Of a stretch of 36,847 nucleotides of DNA, positions 27,394-36,579 are shown piece after piece (the stretch's first letter is position 1; every line of letters starts with the position of its first letter). Source of the DNA: Acidobacteria bacterium RIFCSPLOWO2_12_FULL_65_11 (GTDB taxonomy: Bacteria; Acidobacteriota; Vicinamibacteria; Vicinamibacterales; CAVVIG01); contig MELA01000025.1 of assembly GCA_001767495.1 (NCBI GenBank), positions 1 through 36,847 on the forward strand. The letters run 5' to 3'. Both the position numbers and the translations under genes were made by a program. The notes under the pieces were generated by a model, which made no database searches, was not told the origin of the DNA, and saw only the letters and a list, made by a program, of their open reading frames with translations.

Positions 27394-28323
27394 ATGAAAC
27401 GCGGAACATTCACGACCACAATCGCGGCCCTGCTGCTCGCTGCTGGTCCGGCGTGGGCACAAGGCAAGTTGAACGTGATCACCACGACTGAGGATCTCGC
27501 GTCGATTGCGAGGGAAGTCGGCGGCGACCGGATTACGGTCGAGTCAATCGCGAAGGGCTATCAGGACCCGCACTACGTCGAGGCCAAGCCAAGCTTTATC
27601 CTCAAGCTGCAACGGGCGGACGTGCTCGTGCTCGTCGGACGCGAGCTCGAAATCGGGTGGCTTCCGCCGCTCATTCAGCAGAGCCGCAACGCGAGGATCC
27701 AGGCGGGCGCAGACGGCTATCTTGACGCGTCGCTCGAGGCACAGATTCTCGAGATTCCGACCGGCCAAATCACCCGCGCGATGGGCGACGTCCATCCGCT
27801 CGGCAACCCCCATTACTGGATGGACCCAGAGAACGGCAAGCGCATCGGCAAGCAGATCGCAAACAGGCTATCTCGGTTCCGCCCGAACGACCGCGCGTTT
27901 TTCGAGCTGCGGCTCGCCGACTTCACGTCGCGTCTCGATGTAGCCGAAAAGCGATGGCTGGCGATGGTGGCGCCCTATAAGGGCACCAAGGCGGTGACGT
28001 ACCATCGCTCGTTTCCGAACTTCGCCGACCGCTTCGGCCTCGACATCGTGGGATACGTCGAGCCTCGTCCCGGTATTCCGCCCACGCCGCAACACACCCT
28101 CGATCTGATCAATGAGATGAAGCGGGCCAACGTCAAACTGGTCCTCGTCGAGCCGTACTTCGACCTGAAGACGCCGAATGCCATCGGTCGGGCGACGGGC
28201 GCCGAGGTGCTGGTGTTGCCCCCCTCGGTCGGCGGTGTGAAGGTGGCGACCGACTACTTCAAGCTGTTCGACTACAACATCGACCTGCTCGTCGACGCCA
28301 TCAAGAAGAGCGCGTCGAAGTAG
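27394..28323 (+). CDS. Metal (Zn/Mn-type) ABC transporter substrate-binding protein
   Basis: LNVITTTEDLASIAREVGGDRITVESIAKGYQDPHYVEAKPSFILKLQRADVLV ... NPHYWMDPENGKRI ... VTYHRSFPNFADRFGLDIVGYVEPRPGI ... LVEPYFD. Confidence 0.9.
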   Translation: MKRGTFTTTIAALLLAAGPAWAQGKLNVITTTEDLASIAREVGGDRITVESIAKGYQDPHYVEAKPSFILKLQRADVLVLVGRELEIGWLPPLIQQSRNARIQAGADGYLDASLEAQILEIPTGQITRAMGDVHPLGNPHYWMDPENGKRIGKQIANRLSRFRPNDRAFFELRLADFTSRLDVAEKRWLAMVAPYKGTKAVTYHRSFPNFADRFGLDIVGYVEPRPGIPPTPQHTLDLINEMKRANVKLVLVEPYFDLKTPNAIGRATGAEVLVLPPSVGGVKVATDYFKLFDYNIDLLVDAIKKSASK

Positions 28324-28341
28324 GGGCCGGCCTCAACGCTC

Positions 28342-29202
28342 ATGGATACCTCGATACTCGAGTTTCTGGCGGCGCCGTTCGCCGCCAGCCTCATCCTCAC
28401 GGGGATCCACGCTTATCTCGGCGTGCACGTCGTCGAGCGCGGCGTGATCTTCGTCGATCTCTCGCTCGCCCAGATCGCGGCCCTCGGCGCGACGATCGCA
28501 CTGCTATTGCCGATCTCGGGCGGCGATCCGCACGGGCCGGCGGTCTATTGGACCAGTCTCGCGTTCACTTTCATCGGCGCGCTGGTCTTCTCGACCATTC
28601 GCGGCCGACACGCGCGCATCCCCCTCGAAGCGATCATCGGGATCTGCTACGCCGTCGCGTCGGCGGCGGCGATTCTGGCGATGAGCAAGGCGACCTCCGA
28701 GAGCGAGCACCTCAAGGACATGCTCGTCGGCAACATTCTCGCCGTGTCGTGGCCAGAGGTGGGAGCGACCGCGGCGCTGTACGGCGCCGTCGGACTGTTC
28801 CACTACATCTTCCGCCACAAGTTTCTCGCCATCTCGATGGATCCCAAGCGGGCGCAGGCCGAAGGGATGTCAATCAGGCTGTGGGATTTTCTCTTCTATG
28901 CCTCGTTCGGGTTCGTCGTGACGTCCTCGGTCGCCATCGCCGGGGTGTTGCTCGTGTTCTGTTACCTGATCGTGCCCTCTGTGGCGGCCATGCTGTACGC
29001 CGATGAGATCGGCAAACGGCTCGCGATTGGCTGGTCGATGGGGACGGTCGTCTCGGGGCTCGGCGTCTACCTCTCACTGCGGCTCGACCTGCCGACCGGC
29101 GCGACCATCGTGTGCACCTTCGGCCTCGTGTTGATTATCATGGCCGCCGTCCGGCCGCTGTTGCAGAGACGCCTCCATGCGATGCCGCCAGTGCGGAACT
29201 GA
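28342..29202 (+). CDS. Metal ABC transporter permease (ZnuB/MntB-like)
   Basis: FLAAPFAASLILTGIHAYLGVHVVERGVIFVDLSLAQIAALGATIALLL ... SVAIAGVLLVFCYLIVPSVAAMLYAD. Confidence 0.9.
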   Translation: MDTSILEFLAAPFAASLILTGIHAYLGVHVVERGVIFVDLSLAQIAALGATIALLLPISGGDPHGPAVYWTSLAFTFIGALVFSTIRGRHARIPLEAIIGICYAVASAAAILAMSKATSESEHLKDMLVGNILAVSWPEVGATAALYGAVGLFHYIFRHKFLAISMDPKRAQAEGMSIRLWDFLFYASFGFVVTSSVAIAGVLLVFCYLIVPSVAAMLYADEIGKRLAIGWSMGTVVSGLGVYLSLRLDLPTGATIVCTFGLVLIIMAAVRPLLQRRLHAMPPVRN

Positions 29203-29467
29203 AATCGCCGACAAGGCCCTCGTCTGCTTTCGCTGCGGCGAGGCGACAACCGACTCGACGTTCGCGGCACGGGCCCCCAAAGAGCGACGCCCATCGATCG
29301 GTTTGCGGGTGGCCCTCTATGCCTTGGTGCTGCTGGTCTTGCTGGTGCTGTTTGTGGCCTACGAGGGCCCGACGCCCTCCGGTTTGCCTCCCCAGGCCGT
29401 GCAGTGGGCCATCATCGCCGGCGTGCTGGCGATCGTCGTGCTGCGCGTGATCGCACGTCGCCGCTAG
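29177..29467 (+). CDS. Small zinc-ribbon membrane protein
   Basis: MRCRQCGTEIADKALVCFRCGEATTDS (CxxC...CxxC) plus two TM helices; overlaps the permease 3' end by 26 nt. Confidence 0.75.
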   Translation: MRCRQCGTEIADKALVCFRCGEATTDSTFAARAPKERRPSIGLRVALYALVLLVLLVLFVAYEGPTPSGLPPQAVQWAIIAGVLAIVVLRVIARRR

Positions 29468-30475
29468 ATGCTAGACTCAACACTCGTGACGACTGCCACT
29501 CCTACTCAGCCCGCGATCCGGCACGACTGGACACTCGACGAGATCGAATCGATTTACGCCGCGCCGCTGTCCGACCTCATCTTCCGGGCCCAGCAGACCC
29601 ATCGCGCCTGGCACCGTGCCGATGAGGTGCAGGGCTGCGTCCTGCTGAGCATCAAGACCGGCGGATGCCCGGAGGACTGTGGGTACTGCCCGCAGTCGGC
29701 GCACTACCAGACCGGAGTGGCGCGGGCCGAACTGGTCGACCTCGAGGAGATGACCGAGGCGGCCAGACGCGCTCGCGCTCAGGGGGCGACGCGCTTCTGC
29801 ATGGGCGCTGCCTGGCGCGATGTCCCCGACGGCCAGCCGTTTGCGCGCGTCCTCGAGATGGTGCGGGCCGTGCGCGGGCTCGGCATGGAGGCGTGCTGCA
29901 CGCTCGGCATGCTCACCGACGATCAGGCCGAAGCGCTCGCGGAGGCCGGGTTGACGGCCTACAACCACAACCTCGACACCGCACCGGAGTTCTACGGCGA
30001 GATCATCACGACGCGGACCTACGACGATCGGCTGGCGACACTGGCGCGCGTGAGAGCAGCCGGTGTCACGGTGTGCTGCGGCGGCATCATCGGCATGGGC
30101 GAGAGCCGGCGCGTCCGCTGCGGCCTGCTGCGGCAGCTTGCGACGCTCGACCCGCATCCCGAGAACGTGCCGATCAATCTTCTGGTCCGCGTCTCGGGCA
30201 CGCCGCTCGGCGACCTGCCGCCAGAAGATCCGATCGAGCTGGTTCGGACGATTGCCAGCGCGCGCATCCTGATGCCCGCCTCGACCGTCCGCCTGAGCGC
30301 GGGCCGCCTGTCGCTCTCAGACGAGGCGCAGGCGCTCTGTTTTGTCGCCGGCGCCAATTCGGTGTTTCTCGGTGATCGCCTGCTGACGACGCCCAATCCA
30401 GGTGCCGATCGTGACGCGCAGCTGTTTGAGAAGCTGGGGCTGCGACTGCAGGAGCAGAGCCCACCGACGACGTAG
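29468..30475 (+). CDS. bioB: Biotin synthase
   Basis: [26 protein letters not shown] ... [51 protein letters not shown]. Confidence 0.97.
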   Translation: MLDSTLVTTATPTQPAIRHDWTLDEIESIYAAPLSDLIFRAQQTHRAWHRADEVQGCVLLSIKTGGCPEDCGYCPQSAHYQTGVARAELVDLEEMTEAARRARAQGATRFCMGAAWRDVPDGQPFARVLEMVRAVRGLGMEACCTLGMLTDDQAEALAEAGLTAYNHNLDTAPEFYGEIITTRTYDDRLATLARVRAAGVTVCCGGIIGMGESRRVRCGLLRQLATLDPHPENVPINLLVRVSGTPLGDLPPEDPIELVRTIASARILMPASTVRLSAGRLSLSDEAQALCFVAGANSVFLGDRLLTTPNPGADRDAQLFEKLGLRLQEQSPPTT

Positions 30476-30476
30476 C

Positions 30477-30494
30477 GTCCGCCTTCAGGCGGAC
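30477..30494. repeat. Solo palindrome GTCCGCCTTCAGGCGGAC
   Basis: 7-8-bp arms; the preceding GTAGC flank contains the bioB stop codon. Confidence 0.75.
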
Positions 30495-30510
30495 GTAACA
30501 AGGTGGCGAA

Positions 30511-31683
30511 ATGGCTGCTATGCGAACGGTGAATGCCCTCGAAGCCCGCGTGCGCGAGCGGCTGGCCGCCTGGGAGGCGTCCGGTCTGTTACGCGTGCTC
30601 CGTCCGCCCTCCGGCATCGATTTCTCGTCAAACGATTACCTGAATCTGGCCAGCCATCCGCTCATCGTCGAGCGGCTCGTCCAGGCCGTCGCTCGCGAAG
30701 GCTGCGGCAGCACCGGTTCGCGCCTCTTGCGTGGCGAGCGCGCGTCGTTTCAGGCGATCGAGCGCCGCTTCGCGCGGTTCAAGGGCACCGAAGGTGCGCT
30801 GTACTTCTCGAGCGGCTTTCTCGCCAACCTCGCCGTGCTGACGACGCTCGCCGAGCAGGGCGATGCGATCTTCTCGGACGACCGGAATCATGCCAGCCTG
30901 ATCGATGGCGCACGGCTCTCGGCGGCGCGCCGGGTCGTGTTCCCGCACAACGACGTCAATGAGCTGGCGCGTCTGATGGCTGAGGCGGGAGCGGCCGGGC
31001 ATCGCTTCGTGGTGGTGGAGTCGCTCTTCAGCATGGACGGCGACATGGCGCCGCTCGCCGAATACGCCCGGCTGTGCCACTCCACCGGAGCCTCGCTCAT
31101 CGTCGACGAAGCGCACGCAGTCGGGATCTACGGAGCGACGGGCAGTGGGCTGCTCGAAGCATGCGGCGTCGATGCCCATACGTGTATCTCGGTGAATACG
31201 GCAGGGAAGGCGCTCGGCGTCGGCGGCGCGTTCGTGGCAGGTCCCACGTGGGCGATCGACTACTTGATCCAGCGCGCCCGGCCGTTCGTGTTCTCGACCG
31301 CCGCGCCGCCCGCGCTCGCCTCCGCCCTGGACGCGAGCCTCGACATTGTCGCCAACGAACCCGAGCGGCGCCATCGGCTCGCGGCGCTGGCGCGCCAACT
31401 GCGATCCAGGCTGGCGGAGGCGCGTGTCGCTGTGCCCACTGGCACGTCGCAAATCATTCCCATCGTGATCGGCGACAACGAGCGGGCCGTGGCCGTCGCG
31501 AGCGCGCTCCAGGCGCAGGGGTTCGATGTGCGGGCGATTCGGCCGCCGAGCGTCCCGCCGGACACCTCGCGGCTCAGAATCTCGGTGAATGCCGGGCTGT
31601 CCGAGGAGACAATCGGCCATTTCGCCGTTTCACTCGCCGGCGCGCTCAGGGAGGTTGGGGTCTGCTGCGCGGCGTCTTCGTAA
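30511..31683 (+). CDS. bioF: 8-amino-7-oxononanoate synthase
   Basis: GIDFSSNDYLNLASHP ... GSTGSRLLRGERASFQAIERRFARFKG ... LIVDEAHAVGIYGATGSGLLE. Confidence 0.94.
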   Translation: MAAMRTVNALEARVRERLAAWEASGLLRVLRPPSGIDFSSNDYLNLASHPLIVERLVQAVAREGCGSTGSRLLRGERASFQAIERRFARFKGTEGALYFSSGFLANLAVLTTLAEQGDAIFSDDRNHASLIDGARLSAARRVVFPHNDVNELARLMAEAGAAGHRFVVVESLFSMDGDMAPLAEYARLCHSTGASLIVDEAHAVGIYGATGSGLLEACGVDAHTCISVNTAGKALGVGGAFVAGPTWAIDYLIQRARPFVFSTAAPPALASALDASLDIVANEPERRHRLAALARQLRSRLAEARVAVPTGTSQIIPIVIGDNERAVAVASALQAQGFDVRAIRPPSVPPDTSRLRISVNAGLSEETIGHFAVSLAGALREVGVCCAASS

Positions 31684-32327
31684 CCGGAACCGACACCAAC
31701 ATCGGCAAGACGGTCGTGTCGGCGGCGCTCGTCTGCCGCTATCGCGGTGCGGCACCCGTCAGGTACTGGAAGCCGATCCAGACCGGCACCGAGCAGAGCG
31801 ACGACACCGCCCAGGTGCGGCGCCTGGCAGCCTGTTCGGCCGCCGAGATTCTGGACGACGGATTCCGGTTTGCGCCGTCTGTGTCGCCGCACCTTGCCGC
31901 ACAGTTGGCGGGCGAGCGCATCAGCGTCGGCACGCTGATGGCGCTGGCCGCGTCGCAGCCGCCGACGGACCGCTGGATTGTCGAAGGCGCTGGTGGCGTG
32001 CTCGTTCCGCTGAACGATTCAGATCTGATGATCGATCTGATCGCGCAGCTCGGGCTGCCGGTCGTCATCGTCTCGCCGAGCGGCCTGGGGACCATCAACC
32101 ACACGCTGCTGACGCTCGAAGTGCTGCGCGCACGTTTGGTGAGAATCGCCGGCGTGGTGATGGTCGGCGTGGCGGACGCCGAGAACCGGCTCGCGATCGA
32201 GCGCTACGGCGTCGCGAGCGTGATTGGCGAGCTGCCGATGTTGGTCCCGCTTGAGCCCCGCTCGCTCGAACGATGGGCGCAGACCTCGCTCGATCCCGAA
32301 GGGCGTGTGATGGAGTTCCTGAGATGA
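31662..32327 (+). CDS. bioD: Dethiobiotin synthetase, probable CTG start
   Basis: LLRGVFVTGTDTNIGKTVVSAALVCRYRGAAPVRYWKPIQTGTEQSDDT ... IVEGAGGVLVPLND. No in-frame ATG/GTG/TTG just upstream of the P-loop. Confidence 0.9.
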   Translation: MLRGVFVTGTDTNIGKTVVSAALVCRYRGAAPVRYWKPIQTGTEQSDDTAQVRRLAACSAAEILDDGFRFAPSVSPHLAAQLAGERISVGTLMALAASQPPTDRWIVEGAGGVLVPLNDSDLMIDLIAQLGLPVVIVSPSGLGTINHTLLTLEVLRARLVRIAGVVMVGVADAENRLAIERYGVASVIGELPMLVPLEPRSLERWAQTSLDPEGRVMEFLR

Positions 32328-33670
32328 ACCGGCCCGCGAGAGCGTCGCCGACGCTGGTCGACCGCGATCGCGCGTGCGTGTGGCACCCCTACACGCAGGC
32401 CAGAATCGCGCCGCCCCCGGTGCCGATCGTCAGAGGCGAGGGCGTCTACCTCTATACGGAAGACGGCCGCCGACTGCTCGACGGGATCTCCTCGTGGTGG
32501 GTCAATATCCATGGCCACTCGCATCCCAAGTTGAACGAGGCGCTCACGGCGCAGGCGCGTGAGCTCGATCACGTCGTGTTTGCCGGATGCACGCATCCGC
32601 GGGCGGTCGAGCTGGCCGAGCGTCTCGTCGCCCTGCTGCCTCGAGGTCTGACGCGAGTGTTCTATTCCGACAACGGGTCCACGGCCGTGGAAGTGGCGCT
32701 GAAGCTCGCCCTCCAGTACTGGGGCAATCGCGGCGAGCCGTCGCGACGGACCTTCATCACTCTTCACCATGCGTATCACGGCGACACGGTCGGTGCGATG
32801 TCGGCGAGCGAGGACTCCATCTTCACGCGTCCGTTCGCATCGATGTTGTTCGATGTCCTGCGAGCACACCCGCCGTATTGTTATCGCTGTCCCTTGGGGC
32901 TGGAGCGATCGACGTGCCAGATCGATTGCCTCGGCGATCTCGAGCGCGTCTTGCGGGAACGGTCAGGATCGGTGGCCGGTGTGCTGGTCGAGCCGATGCT
33001 CCAAGGAGCGGGCGGCATGATCGTCTGGCCGGCCGAGTTTCTCGCAGGCGTCCGGCGCCTGTGCGATCGCTACGGGACGCTGATGATCGCCGACGAAGTG
33101 CTGACGGGATTTGGCCGGACGGGGCGCATGTTCGCGTGTGAGCACGCCTCGGTGTCGCCCGACATCATCTGCCTGTCGAAGGCGCTGACAGGAGGGTATC
33201 TGCCGCTCGGCGCGACGGTGGCGACCGAGGCTATCTACGAGGCCTTCTTGAGCGACGACCGCACGAAGACGTTCTTCCACGGCCACTCGTACACGGCCAA
33301 TCCGCTCGCCTGCGCCGTCGCACTGGCCAGCCTGGACGTGTTTGAGGAGACCGGCACGCTCGACACGGTCCGCGCCCTTGAAGGCTGGCTGCGTGAAGGG
33401 TTTGGGCCGCTGGCCGCGCTCCAGATGGTGGGTGACGTCCGCGTCATCGGCGGAGTGGGTATCGTCGAGCTGGTCACCGACAAGACGCGGAAGGATGCGG
33501 GCGGTTATCTCGACAACGTCGGCCCTCGCCTTGCCGAGGCCTTCCTCCATCGCGGACTCCTGCTGCGTCCGCTCGGCAACGTCCTCTACTTCATGCCACC
33601 GTACGTCATCACGAAGAACGAAACCGCGTGGGCGATCGAGCAGATTCACGAGGTGCTGAATGATCTCTGA
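32324..33670 (+). CDS. bioA: Adenosylmethionine-8-amino-7-oxononanoate aminotransferase
   Basis: VWHPYTQARIAPPPVPIVRGEGVYLYTEDGRRLLDGISSWWVNIHGHSHPKLNEAL ... SKALTGGYLPLGATV. ATGA overlap with bioD. Confidence 0.95.
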   Translation: MNRPARASPTLVDRDRACVWHPYTQARIAPPPVPIVRGEGVYLYTEDGRRLLDGISSWWVNIHGHSHPKLNEALTAQARELDHVVFAGCTHPRAVELAERLVALLPRGLTRVFYSDNGSTAVEVALKLALQYWGNRGEPSRRTFITLHHAYHGDTVGAMSASEDSIFTRPFASMLFDVLRAHPPYCYRCPLGLERSTCQIDCLGDLERVLRERSGSVAGVLVEPMLQGAGGMIVWPAEFLAGVRRLCDRYGTLMIADEVLTGFGRTGRMFACEHASVSPDIICLSKALTGGYLPLGATVATEAIYEAFLSDDRTKTFFHGHSYTANPLACAVALASLDVFEETGTLDTVRALEGWLREGFGPLAALQMVGDVRVIGGVGIVELVTDKTRKDAGGYLDNVGPRLAEAFLHRGLLLRPLGNVLYFMPPYVITKNETAWAIEQIHEVLNDL

Positions 33671-33718
33671 GTGGCTGAGGGTGCGGCGCCTGCGGCCCGA
33701 GCGAGGCGCCAGCGGGAA

Positions 33719-33785
33719 GTCCGGCGTAGCCGGACCGCCGAGTGAGAGCGAGCGGGGGTGGGGCCCCGCGAGCATAGATAAATGG
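33719..33785 (+). repeat. Palindrome GTCCGGC-GTA-GCCGGAC followed by GC-rich element copy 2 (GCGAGCGGGGGTGGGGCCCCGCGAGCATAGATAAATGG)
   Basis: Direct sequence comparison with 15486-15546 and 36499-36522. Confidence 0.82.
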
Positions 33786-33792
33786 TGCGTAA

Positions 33793-34125
33793 GTGCTTCG
33801 GTTCGTAGGTGCTGAGGTGCGTCGGCGTCTCGTCGCGCTGAGGCAGCCGGCGCGTGCCAGACGCATCGCCCGGGCGCTGTGGATTGCCTGGGCGATTGTG
33901 GTCTGGAACGTGGTGTTCGACCGCGTGATCGTCGTCGCCGGCCGTGAGTATGTGTACGCGGCGACGGTCGCGGCGAAAGGCGCAGGCCCTTACGCGCGGA
34001 TGGACGACTGGATGCGCCCCGCCGTCACGCGCGCGCGATGGAGCGCAACAGCAGCGGGCGCCACGATTCTTTTTGTCGGACTTGTCGCCGTGCAGCTTTC
34101 AGTCCGTCGATCACGGTCCGGCTGA
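33793..34125 (+). CDS. Small two-TM membrane protein, function unknown
   Basis: IARALWIAWAIVVWNVVFDRVIVVAGREYVYAATVAA ... WSATAAGATILFVGLVAVQLSV; coding-like composition. Both ends overlap repeats. Confidence 0.55.
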   Translation: MLRFVGAEVRRRLVALRQPARARRIARALWIAWAIVVWNVVFDRVIVVAGREYVYAATVAAKGAGPYARMDDWMRPAVTRARWSATAAGATILFVGLVAVQLSVRRSRSG

Positions 34126-34213
34126 AGCCGGACACTACATCTGTGGTTTAGATATCTGTGGTTTAGACATCTGTGGTTGAGCTATCTGTCGTAGTGTCCG
34201 CCTTTAGGCGGAC
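34116..34213. repeat. Composite repeat: GTCCGGCTGAAGCCGGAC-ACTAC-[15-bp YATCTGTGGTTTAGA x about 3.5]-GTAGT-GTCCGCCTTTAGGCGGAC
   Basis: Palindromes at 34116-34133 and 34196-34213; 15-bp units start at 34138, 34153, 34168 and 34183. Confidence 0.9.
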
Positions 34214-34214
34214 C

Positions 34215-35135
34215 TCATCGCGCCGGCGCGGTGAGGCGTGTTTCGATCTGGGGAAGCGCGGCGAGCAGCACGTCGCCGACCACCTGCAGGCTGCGTGCGC
34301 TGACGAGGTCGAGCGTGTCCTGGGCGGTGTGCCAGGCGGCAAAATCGAGGTCGATGATGTCGAGCGAGGGAACGCCGGCCTGCAGGAACGGCACATGGTC
34401 GTCTTCGACCTGCGTCGTCTCGGAAATGAAGTAATTGTCCAGTTTCTGGCGCTTCGCCGCGTCCCACACGATGTCGGTCAGCCAGCGTGTCGAGTTCAGG
34501 TCCCGCCGAATCCGAAGATCTCGATCGCCAATCATGTCCACGAGCAGGAAAGCCTTCAGGCTCGCGAGCGAACCGTCCCGCTTGGCGACTTCCACGTAGT
34601 GCCGGCTGCCATAGGTATTGTCCGTACCGGCCCACTCGGTGTTGACCGCCTCCTCGCCGTCGAGGAAGAGCACCTCGATCGTCAGCGCGTTTCTGCGTGC
34701 CTTCAGCACGCGCGCGATCTCGATGAGAAACGCCGCGCTCGACCCGCCGTCGTTGGCCCCGACGAAGCGGAACTGCCGGAAGAGCTTCGTGTCGTAGTGC
34801 CCCGCGATCACGAGCCGGTCCTTCCGCGCGCCGGGAATGGTGACGGCGAGATTCACCATCCGCATTCTGCCGAGCGGCGTCCGATCGTCCCACGCCTGTT
34901 CCACCGCGGTCAGGCCGGAGGAGGCGAGCTGGGTCTTGATGTAGGCGCGCGCCTGTTCGATGGCCGGCGAGCCGGCCGGCCGGGGACCAATGGCGACGAG
35001 CTGCCGCAGGTGCTCCCACGCGCGACTGGAATCAAAGCTCGGCGCAGGCGACTGCGCGGAGGCGCAGGCAGCCGCCATCAGCACCACCACCACTTTCTGT
35101 AATCCTGCAATCCTGTAATTCTGCAATCCTGCCAT
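34215..35135 (-). CDS. M28-family metalloprotein, glutaminyl-peptide cyclotransferase-like
   Basis: LVIAGHYDTKLFRQFRFVGANDGGSSAAFLIEIARVL ... EVLFLDGEEAV ... LVDMIGDRDL ... VEDDHVPFLQAGVPSLDIIDLDFAAWHTAQDTLD. Upstream ORF extension to 35477 is antisense to gltA; the start may be downstream of the repeat. Confidence 0.85.
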   Translation of the reverse strand: MAGLQNYRIAGLQKVVVVLMAAACASAQSPAPSFDSSRAWEHLRQLVAIGPRPAGSPAIEQARAYIKTQLASSGLTAVEQAWDDRTPLGRMRMVNLAVTIPGARKDRLVIAGHYDTKLFRQFRFVGANDGGSSAAFLIEIARVLKARRNALTIEVLFLDGEEAVNTEWAGTDNTYGSRHYVEVAKRDGSLASLKAFLLVDMIGDRDLRIRRDLNSTRWLTDIVWDAAKRQKLDNYFISETTQVEDDHVPFLQAGVPSLDIIDLDFAAWHTAQDTLDLVSARSLQVVGDVLLAALPQIETRLTAPAR

Positions 35136-35149
35136 CCTGCAATGTGACG
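35099..35149. repeat. Short tandem word repeat (AATCCTGCAATCCTGTAATTCTGCAATCCTGCCATCCTGCAAT)
   Basis: Repeated (A)ATCCTG(C/T)A words, about 8-9 bp period, overlapping the N-terminus of the M28 ORF (MAGLQNYRIAGLQ). Confidence 0.75.
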
Positions 35150-35154
35150 ATCTT

Positions 35155-36447
<1,293 letters not shown>

Positions 36448-36498
36448 GAGAAGGTCAAAAGCCAATAGGTAGAAGTTAAAAGGACATCGATCTTATTT

Positions 36499-36522
36499 TC
36501 GCGGGGCCCCAGCCCCGCTCGC
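36499..36522 (-). repeat. GC-rich palindromic element, copy 3 (minus strand GCGAGCGGGGCTGGGGCCCCGCGA)
   Basis: 23/24 identical to 33748-33771; located 5' of gltA in the same orientation. Confidence 0.82.
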
Positions 36523-36579
36523 CCAGACGCTCGCAGCAGACTGGCGTTGCTATTCTATGTCAGGGTTCGGCCCAAAAGC

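Noticed and set aside
30628-31620. 330-aa minus-strand ORF opposite bioF
   Set aside because: bioF is unmistakable on the plus strand; the antisense frame is low-information.
31074-31661. N-terminal part of the 417-aa ORF containing BioD
   Set aside because: Alternate frame of bioF; only 31662 onward is dethiobiotin synthetase.
34138-34194. Possible CRISPR or iteron origin
   Set aside because: Only about 3.5 contiguous 15-bp units without spacers or a Rep gene; better explained as the core of a palindrome-flanked element.
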